Source: Roseburia sp.
Lineage (GTDB): Bacteria > Bacillota > Clostridia > Lachnospirales > Lachnospiraceae
Direction: 5' to 3'
Assembly (NCBI GenBank): GCA_030844625.1
Contig: JAUUNJ010000203.1
Location: 1-5,400 of the forward strand
Length of the DNA stretch: 5,400 nt
Shown here: in pieces, positions 1 to 3,875 of the stretch
How the letters are laid out: every line of letters starts with the position of its first letter
Position numbering within the stretch: position 1 is the first letter of the stretch
The notes under the pieces: model-generated
Database searches by the model: none
The model's input: the letters and a program-made list of their open reading frames with translations, nothing else
Told to the model about the DNA's origin: nothing
Program-made: the position numbers and the translations under genes

Positions 1-1
1 A

Positions 2-295
2 GTAATTATGAACGAGTTATATCAAGGGAAACTGGAGTGCGATAATACGGATAAGGCATTAGAGGAATTAAGTATAATCAAAAAAGAGTTACAAAAATTC
101 AGTCCTGAAAAGGTCGTTTGGGACATAGAAGATTTGTCAAAACAACCTCCATGGGGAAATGATATTAGTAAAGACATTACAGATTTATCAAATTATTTTG
201 TAACAAGTGATGGGAATGATTTCCTAACGGTTTTCTCTCATGCATTAGAGAAGGCAAAAGAAGTCAATGCTGAAATTGTAATAAAATCCATGTAA
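2..295 (+). CDS. Imm70-like immunity protein, 3' part of gene
   Basis: This is the C-terminal 97 codons of a small acidic cytosolic protein that I recognise as Imm70-like, a family of immunity proteins encoded next to polymorphic toxins. The recognisable block is VVWDIEDLSKQPPWG, then DITDLSNYFVTSDGNDF and a C-terminal helix. The frame is open to the left edge (bases 2-7 encode Val-Ile), and the first ATG at 8-10 has no ribosome binding site. From recall, family members carry about 30-40 further residues before the MNxLYxGxL segment, so the true start lies upstream and the ATG at 8 is an internal Met. It ends in TAA at 293-295, overlapping a TGTAACA repeat. In this family the cognate toxin is normally just upstream, outside the window. 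Its presence suggests the left edge belongs to a toxin locus. The family call is from memory of conserved motifs; which toxin it neutralises cannot be told. Confidence 0.72.
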   Translation, partial: VIMNELYQGKLECDNTDKALEELSIIKKELQKFSPEKVVWDIEDLSKQPPWGNDISKDITDLSNYFVTSDGNDFLTVFSHALEKAKEVNAEIVIKSM

Positions 296-342
296 CAAGT
301 TTGTAACATTCCCCTTGACGATCCCAAACACCCATGTTACAA
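291..342. repeat. Three TGTAACA motifs flanking a promoter
   Basis: TGTAACA occurs at 291-297 and 302-308 as direct repeats 11 bp apart (one helical turn), and inverted at 335-341. The second and third copies form a perfect 9-bp inverted repeat, TTGTAACAT (301-309) and ATGTTACAA (334-342). The right arm covers most of the -10 box of the promoter at 315-343 and the left arm lies just before its -35 box. This placement fits an operator for a dimeric regulator, but no regulator gene is in the window, so the role is inferred. Confidence 0.45.
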
Positions 343-343
343 T
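315..343 (+). promoter_or_regulatory. Sigma-A type promoter
   Basis: A -35 box TTGACG (315-320) and a -10 box TACAAT (338-343) are separated by 17 bp, each one base from consensus. Transcription should start near 350. There is no plus-strand gene downstream: the RNA would meet the terminator at 407-455 after about 100 nt, and no ATG/GTG/TTG frame of useful length lies between. Either it drives a small RNA, or it is the stranded promoter of a lost gene. Confidence 0.6.
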
Positions 344-406
344 GGCACTCACCAGGGGGTATAAGGGGGAAAAAAGATTCCTTTTATAACTAAATAAAAA
401 CACAGT

Positions 407-455
407 ATCAGCGGTATTCCAAGACCTAAAAAGTTTTGAAGTACCGCTGATTTTT
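407..455 (+). terminator. Rho-independent terminator, possibly bidirectional
   Basis: A perfect 10-bp stem, ATCAGCGGTA (407-416) with TACCGCTGAT (442-451), is followed by a run of T (451-455). The 25-nt loop can pair further, imperfectly, as TTCCAAGA with TTTTGAA. It stops plus-strand transcripts from the Imm70-like gene and the 315-343 promoter. It also lies just beyond the stop codon of the minus-strand gene (466). Read that way, the T tract complementary to 396-400 is displaced by about 6 nt, so minus-strand termination is plausible but weaker. Confidence 0.8.
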
Positions 456-465
456 CTGTTAGTTT

Positions 466-753
466 TTACAAGTCGGCTAACTGCATCAGTAAGGAAAAAC
501 AGCATTGCAACCCCATTCGGAAAGCAACAACGGTATAAGTAGCTTCCTGTGCATGGATTGCATCTATCCACTGCATTATGACATTTTGCTGTTCATCAGA
601 TAAATCAAGTTTTTCATATTCTGCATTCAGTTCATTTTCCAGTACTGTGGCTTTAAGATAGTTGGCATCCTGTTTAGCATTCTGACAAATGTTATTGTAA
701 TGTCGTTCTTCCAGATGGTTATAAAGTAGTTGAAAAATATCCATATCCATCAT
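466..753 (-). CDS. DUF6809-like small protein
   Basis: A 95-residue protein starting MMDMDIFQLLYNHLEE. I assign it tentatively to DUF6809, small helical proteins of unknown function common in Lachnospiraceae, often in phage or conjugative-element surroundings. Features matching my recall of that family are an N-terminal short helix with LYxxxxxE, a middle acidic stretch (YEKLDLSDEQQNVIMQWIDA) and the C-terminal signature ATYTVVAFRMGLQCCFSLLMQL, similar to the family's EYFIYGFRLGxxLMxE ending. The open frame extends 15 codons upstream to 798, but AAAGGAGGTG (minus strand, 760-769) sits 6 nt before the ATG at 753, which fixes the start there. No signal peptide is visible; the C-terminal helix is amphipathic to hydrophobic. 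It stands alone and converges on the terminator at 407-455. No convincing promoter was found upstream of it. Confidence 0.7.
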   Translation of the reverse strand: MMDMDIFQLLYNHLEERHYNNICQNAKQDANYLKATVLENELNAEYEKLDLSDEQQNVIMQWIDAIHAQEATYTVVAFRMGLQCCFSLLMQLADL

Positions 754-759
754 GTATTG

Positions 760-769
760 CACCTCCTTT
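760..769 (-). promoter_or_regulatory. Ribosome binding site that sets the DUF6809-like start
   Basis: On the minus strand the sequence reads AAAGGAGGTG then CAATAC and ATG. This near-perfect Shine-Dalgarno excludes the longer reading of the frame that would begin at 798, inside which the site would be coding. Confidence 0.85.
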
Positions 770-921
770 CTGACAACACACGATACCGAAAAATTCAAAG
801 TCTATCCATTCACAAAATCCAATGAAAATATTTTGAGGAAATAAAGCAGAATAGACAAAATCATGCTTGTGACATAAAAAGTTGGATGGTGGTAACCAAA
901 GTTATGCCATACGTTCTTTCT

Positions 922-942
922 CCCAACGGCTCTGCCGGTGGG
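922..942. repeat. Inverted repeat (hairpin), 9-bp arms
   Basis: CCCAACGGC (922-930) pairs with GCCGGTGGG (934-942) around a TCT loop, with one mismatch. No T tract follows on either side, so it is not a standard terminator. It lies 10 nt before the next hairpin. Confidence 0.6.
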
Positions 943-952
943 CGTTTCACGG

Positions 953-978
953 GTTATGCCGCCTCTTGGCGGCATAAC
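953..978. repeat. Perfect 11-bp inverted repeat (hairpin)
   Basis: GTTATGCCGCC (953-963) and GGCGGCATAAC (968-978) are exact reverse complements around a TCTT loop, extendable by a G-T and a G-C pair (951-952 with 979-980). It is followed by TCCTTTAACC rather than a T run, so it is not a typical terminator. GTTATGCC also occurs as a direct repeat at 901-908. Confidence 0.85.
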
Positions 979-1113
979 TCCTTTAACCTGCACTATTTTC
1001 GACCCTACTTATTTTGGCGGTATCTCAAGAAATCATGTCTTTCACATTTCCCCAACAAGGCTCAATAATTCTATTATGGGTAACTATACCTCGACTTCGG
1101 TCTTAAAATCGCA

Positions 1114-1145
1114 CACAGGGGCAACACAGGCTCTCACAGGGGCAA
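1114..1145. repeat. Direct repeats CACAGGGGCAA
   Basis: CACAGGGGCAA is present at 1114-1124 and exactly again at 1135-1145. A partial copy, CACAGG, lies between them at 1125-1130, so CACAGG recurs every 10-11 bp. This phasing is iteron-like and could be a protein binding array; function unknown. Confidence 0.55.
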
Positions 1146-1287
1146 GAGAAAGTTGACTTGTGTGTCGAAAGAGTAGATTTGTGCATTATTACTCGTTTTT
1201 CTCTGTTTTTGGTCTATGGCATAAAGCCAATTCTGCCTTTCAATCGCTAAAATTCCGTTCAAATTGTTGAAAAACTAAAAAATTAAC

Positions 1288-1316
1288 TTGAAATCGTTCT
1301 TTTTCAGAGTTAACAT
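1288..1316 (+). promoter_or_regulatory. Putative promoter of the IS110 leader RNA
   Basis: A -35 box TTGAAA (1288-1293) and a -10-like box TAACAT (1311-1316) are separated by 17 bp, placing the start near 1323, just where the first stem of the predicted leader RNA begins (1324). In IS110-group elements a stronger promoter is known to form across the joined ends of the excised circle; here the -35 could be host or element sequence because the left boundary is uncertain. Confidence 0.45.
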
Positions 1317-1322
1317 CACACA

Positions 1323-1500
1323 CCACGAAGGAGATTTCTTCTGCTTCGTGTCCTGTGTTCTGCAGGGTATCCTTAAATCCAAAAACCAAGAAATGGATTG
1401 GCTGTGCCACCCGTGCCGACTCCGTTGCCCAATGCGTAATTCGGGGATACTGGCTTATCAGTTGAGGTAGCCTGTATTTTGAAGTCAAAAGATTTGGGAG
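1323..1500 (+). ncRNA. Candidate bridge RNA of the IS110 element
   Basis: IS110 recombinases use a non-coding RNA from the left end to recognise both target and donor DNA (IS621 system; its RNA is about 177 nt as I recall). Here about 180 nt of non-coding sequence separates the predicted start from the recombinase ribosome binding site and can fold. There is a 5' stem CACGAAG (1324-1330) with CTTCGTG (1344-1350). A long-range stem GTATCC (1367-1372) with GGATAC (1445-1450) encloses an inner stem AATCCA (1376-1381) with TGGATT (1394-1399). An alternative pairing is ATTGG (1397-1401) with CCAAT (1429-1433). Downstream are GGCT (1453-1456) with AGCC and a TTTTGA/TCAAAA palindrome (1477-1490). 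Guide loops could not be assigned because the element ends are not known. Position, size and 5' stem fit; exact ends are inferred. Confidence 0.55.
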
Positions 1501-1510
1501 GAAATAATTT

Positions 1511-2740
1511 ATGTATGACAAAACAAAGTATATCTATGTGGGGCTTGACCTCCACAAGGAACAACACACGGCAGTCATTATGGACTGCTTCAACGAAAAA
1601 CTCGGAGAGATTACATTTGAGAATAAACCATCCGAGTTTACAAAGTTAATCACGAAATGTAAAAAGCATTGTACTGACAGCAAGGGAATTGTCTTTGCTT
1701 TGGAGAATTCTTACGGTTACGGAAGGGGATTAGCCGCATGGCTAATCGAGCGAGATTACATCGTGAAAGATGTGAACCCGGCATTGTCCTATGCCTACAG
1801 AAAAAGCGTACCGCAGTACAAGAAGAACGACAGTTACGATGCACAATGCGTAGCAAGAGTTGCTATCAATGAATTGAATAAGTTACCCGATGCCATGTCG
1901 GAGGATATGTATTGGACTTTGAGTCAGCTTGTCAACAGACGGGCGAATTTAAAGACACATCATATCCGTCTGAAGAACCAATTGCATGAGCAGGTCTGCG
2001 TAGCGTATCCAAGCTACAAGCAATTTTTTCAGGATATTGGCAGACCAACAGCACTTTATTTTTGGGAGCATTATCCTTCTCCACGATTGTTGCGAGGTAA
2101 GACTGTTGAAGAACTTGCAGAGGAATTAATTCCGGTCAGCCACAATCAGTTTTCTACACGGAAGTGTCAGATAATACTGGATGCAGTGAAAGCAGATGGA
2201 GACACCACAAGGGATTATCAGCCGGAGCGTGATGAAATAACAAGAGGTTTAGTTAAGGATGTTCGGCACTATGTTGAACAATTGGAAGCAGTTGATAAAT
2301 CTATTGCTGACTTTCTTCCAAGATTTGAGTGTCCCCTAAACACCATCCCAGGTGTCAGCGATACCACTGTTGCGAAGCTGCTTTCAGAGATTGGAGACAT
2401 CAGAAGGTTCCCTAATGCGGATAAGGTAGCCAACTTTGCAGGCATTGCACCTGTGAACTTTTCATCCGCAGGGAAAGGCGACGACAAACATTCCAAACAG
2501 GGCAACAGAAGATTGCAGGGAACCATCTATTTTCTTGCCATTCAGATGATTCAGTTATCATCCAAAGGCCTGCCGAGAAATCCAGCCTTTTATGCGTACT
2601 ATCAGAGGCAGTTGGCAAGAGGGAAGACCAAGCCACAGGCGTTGATATTGATTTCCCGTAGGTTAATCAGTATCATTTATGGCATGTTGAAAAATAAGAC
2701 CGAGTATGTCATGCCAAAAGTGCAGGACAACTTGGGTTAA
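1511..2740 (+). CDS. IS110-family transposase (DEDD recombinase)
   Basis: An intact 409-residue site-specific recombinase that moves its own element through a circular intermediate. The N-terminal RuvC-like DEDD domain starts at VGLDLHKEQHT with catalytic candidates Asp13, Glu65 (FALENS), Asp107 and Asp110 (KNDSYDA). A helical, coiled-coil-prone middle follows (about 130-270). The C-terminal Transposase_20 domain has LNTIPGVSDTTVAKLLSEIGD (277-297), then FAGIAPVNFSSAGKG (309-323) and HSKQGNRRLQ (327-336). Ser318/Ser319 sits where the family's nucleophilic serine is expected. Length and motif order are normal for a full IS110 enzyme. ATG at 1511 is set by GGGAGG (1496-1501), 9 nt upstream, so the ribosome binding site lies at the 3' end of the candidate bridge RNA. 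No frameshift or premature stop was seen, so the element could be active. No clear terminator follows; only an eight-T run at 2746-2753. Confidence 0.95.
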   Translation: MYDKTKYIYVGLDLHKEQHTAVIMDCFNEKLGEITFENKPSEFTKLITKCKKHCTDSKGIVFALENSYGYGRGLAAWLIERDYIVKDVNPALSYAYRKSVPQYKKNDSYDAQCVARVAINELNKLPDAMSEDMYWTLSQLVNRRANLKTHHIRLKNQLHEQVCVAYPSYKQFFQDIGRPTALYFWEHYPSPRLLRGKTVEELAEELIPVSHNQFSTRKCQIILDAVKADGDTTRDYQPERDEITRGLVKDVRHYVEQLEAVDKSIADFLPRFECPLNTIPGVSDTTVAKLLSEIGDIRRFPNADKVANFAGIAPVNFSSAGKGDDKHSKQGNRRLQGTIYFLAIQMIQLSSKGLPRNPAFYAYYQRQLARGKTKPQALILISRRLISIIYGMLKNKTEYVMPKVQDNLG

Positions 2741-2857
2741 TAGCATTTTTTTTAGTAACGACAGAGAAAATATGGTAAAATTTTAGGCAGTGAAAACCAT
2801 TGCTTTGGAGAGTGTTGATTTTTTTCAAAAGGAATGGAAATGCTTGGAAAAACATGA
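2741..2857. other. Right end of IS110 element and junction with toxin fragment
   Basis: No gene is supported here. The stretch starts with a T run (2746-2753), is AT-rich, and contains an imperfect inverted repeat: CCATTGCTTT (2798-2807) pairs with AAAGGAATGG (2828-2837) with one G-G mismatch. The element must end somewhere in this stretch. A 62-codon frame opening with GTG at 2790 runs through the start of the toxin fragment in the wrong frame and has no ribosome binding site, so it is not called. Confidence 0.4.
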
Positions 2858-3328
2858 AGGTTCAGATTCGATGTCAAGGGTGGCTCAGTATCTGGTGTCT
2901 ATACAGATAAAATCAAGTGGGGTATACATGAGATTGATGTGCGACCAGATGGAAACGGATTTTGGGGACAAAGAATAAGACAAAACAATCCTAGAGTAGA
3001 TGGATATGAGTTAAAGATAAATCCTCAAAATGAGAGTTATTACTTACCGCATCCTGAAGGAGGATATGTTCAGTTTGAAAATATGATTAATTCTACTGTG
3101 CAAGATGGTAAACTTGTTATGCAGCAAAAATCGTTTTATCATGTTAATGATATGCCTGATTTTGCAAAGAATAAGGTACTAGAAGAAGCAAGAAGACAAA
3201 TAGATGCGGCAGGTGCGGCAGATTATAAGGTCGAATGGCTTGTATCAGATGAAAGTGCCGTAAATCAGTTAACGGAATTTTTCAAAGAGCATAATGTGGA
3301 TATAATCGTTACATTTTATCCAGAATAG
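2858..3328 (+). pseudogene. Truncated polymorphic toxin C-terminal domain, likely REase-fold nuclease
   Basis: A 156-codon open frame after a stop at 2855-2857, with no ribosome binding site at the first start-type codon (GTG, 2939). Coding character begins before it (VKGGSVSGVYTDKI from about 2873), so this is the 3' end of a longer gene, not a complete one. It reads as a nuclease toxin domain. Numbering from GTG 2939, PHPEGGYVQFEN (38-48) is followed by DGKLVMQQKS (56-65), where Asp56 and Gln62-x-Lys64 match the D...(E/Q)xK motif of restriction-endonuclease-fold nucleases. Then come EEARRQIDAA (82-91) with the conserved-type Gln87 and a final VEWLVSDESA...DIIVTFYPE strand-helix-strand end. 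Such domains usually sit at the C-terminus of LXG or similar secreted toxins; the secretion and pretoxin parts are absent. A small gene follows 8 nt later, the normal place for immunity. The exact Tox-REase family is not certain. Confidence 0.65.
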
Positions 3329-3336
3329 GAGAATTT

Positions 3337-3678
3337 ATGGAAATAATAAAATGCAAAGTCGAAGAGATAATAGTTAAAGTAGGGTATTCATACAAAGAAA
3401 AATATTCAGATAAGCAACTAAATATTTTACTTAATTACTGGTATTTTTTCGATGAAAAAGAAAAGGAAATTCAAGAACTATTAGGAGTATCATTAGAGAG
3501 CATTCTGTATAGCAAATATTATTGGTGTACACAATATAAAAACAGATACAATGAGTTATATGGAAAAGATGTGGGTATAGATCAGCAACAGTATAAAATC
3601 ATCGAAGAAATGACGCAACGAATAAATGATGTGGATTGGAGTTTTATTCAGATGATAGAAGAAGGAAAAAACAATTAA
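3337..3678 (+). CDS. Putative cognate immunity protein, unknown family
   Basis: A complete 113-residue protein starting MEIIKCKVEE. AGGAG (3327-3331) overlaps the toxin stop codon TAG (3326-3328) and lies 5 nt before the ATG, so translation is probably coupled to the toxin frame. I do not recognise the family. It has no signal peptide or membrane segment, and is rich in Lys, Glu and aromatic residues: NYWYFFDEKEKEI (38-50), SKYYWCTQYKNRYNELYG (about 59-76) and a C-terminal VDWSFIQMIEEG. It is predicted to be mostly helical and cytosolic. The role is inferred only from position: in polymorphic toxin loci the gene directly after the toxin C-terminal domain normally encodes the protein that blocks it. 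An unrelated small cytosolic protein is the alternative. The gene itself is convincing; the function is not proved by sequence. Confidence 0.7.
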   Translation: MEIIKCKVEEIIVKVGYSYKEKYSDKQLNILLNYWYFFDEKEKEIQELLGVSLESILYSKYYWCTQYKNRYNELYGKDVGIDQQQYKIIEEMTQRINDVDWSFIQMIEEGKNN

Positions 3679-3716
3679 AGAATTTGAATTAAAACAAAAT
3701 TAGGCTTGGATATTAA

Positions 3717-3875
3717 TTTATAGTGTTAAATGATGAGTATATGGAAAATCGTGGCAAATATAAAGATAGGATAGATACAGAGTTGGATATTTATTTTGAC
3801 GGGAATTATGAAGTGGCTGGTGGACTTGGGAGCACCATTGTCGTGGACGAATGGGAGAAGTATGAGAAAAATTAA
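3717..3875 (+). pseudogene. Short remnant or small ORF of unknown family, overlaps next gene
   Basis: The frame is open from a stop at 3714-3716 to TAA at 3873-3875 and encodes up to 52 residues. From the ATG at 3741 it gives 44 residues with a protein-like pattern: RIDTELDIYFDGNYEVAGGLG then VVDEWEKYEKN. Neither that ATG nor the GTG at 3723 has a good ribosome binding site, so this is more likely the C-terminal end of a lost protein, perhaps another immunity gene, than a whole gene. Its last 14 bases overlap the start of the following gene, whose GGGAG lies inside it; this is the usual arrangement of coupled genes in one operon. I do not recognise the family. Confidence 0.4.

Larger units (their letters stand above)
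770..1287. other. Gene-free structured region, possible mobile-element remnant
   Basis: About 500 bp with no credible gene. Short open frames exist on both strands (for example 802-993 minus, and 886-1156 plus in two frames), but they run through the same palindromes and lack placed ribosome binding sites. The part from 900 to 1150 is richer in G+C than its surroundings and holds two adjacent hairpins (922-942, 953-978), an extra GTTATGCC copy (901-908) and CACAGG repeats (1114-1145). From 1160 to 1287 it is AT-rich without obvious structure. Paired hairpins plus short direct repeats near a DUF6809-like gene would fit a transfer origin or the end of an integrated element. That is inference; I did not recognise a nick site. 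Confidence 0.4.
1290..2790 (+). mobile_element. IS110-family insertion sequence (ends approximate)
   Basis: The element is defined by an intact IS110-type recombinase gene (1511-2740) preceded by a structured non-coding left end. Elements of the IS110 group usually lack terminal inverted repeats and clear target duplications, sharing only a very short core at both ends, so neither boundary can be fixed from one copy. The left end is set near 1290 because the leader promoter and first stem begin there. The right end is placed between the recombinase stop and the toxin fragment that opens at 2858. A long non-coding region upstream of the gene and a short one downstream argue for the IS110 subgroup rather than IS1111. 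Confidence 0.75.

Noticed and set aside
291..341. TGTAACA repeats as a CRISPR-like or terminal repeat array
   Set aside because: The units are only 7 bp with unequal spacing and mixed orientation, so an operator is the simpler reading.
754..798. Longer start for the DUF6809-like gene at 798
   Set aside because: The ribosome binding site at 760-769 lies inside this extension and is ideally placed for the ATG at 753.
953..978. The perfect hairpin as a transcription terminator
   Set aside because: Neither side has a T tract directly after the stem, so it does not meet the usual intrinsic terminator pattern.
802..993. Minus-strand open frame of 63 codons (MQVKGVMPPRGGIT...)
   Set aside because: It runs through the two palindromes, which give a similar peptide (VMPPLGGIT) on the other strand, and AAAGGAG lies only 2 nt before the internal ATG and not before the GTG start. 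No family was recognised.
886..1156. Plus-strand overlapping open frames through the same block
   Set aside because: Two frames overlap each other, neither has a placed ribosome binding site, and the protein sequences are low in structure and match the palindromes.
1270..1393. Match between leader bases 1381-1393 and left-flank bases 1270-1282 as a target guide
   Set aside because: The similarity is a low-complexity A-rich stretch with mismatches, expected by chance in this DNA.
2708..2753. Terminator for the recombinase gene
   Set aside because: The T run at 2746-2753 is preceded only by a weak bulged stem (CCAA/AAGT with ACTTGG) that ends about 10 nt before the T run.
2790..2978. 62-codon frame beginning with GTG after the insertion sequence
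   Set aside because: It crosses the toxin fragment in a different frame, has no ribosome binding site and ends inside it; the toxin frame is clearly the coding one from about 2873.
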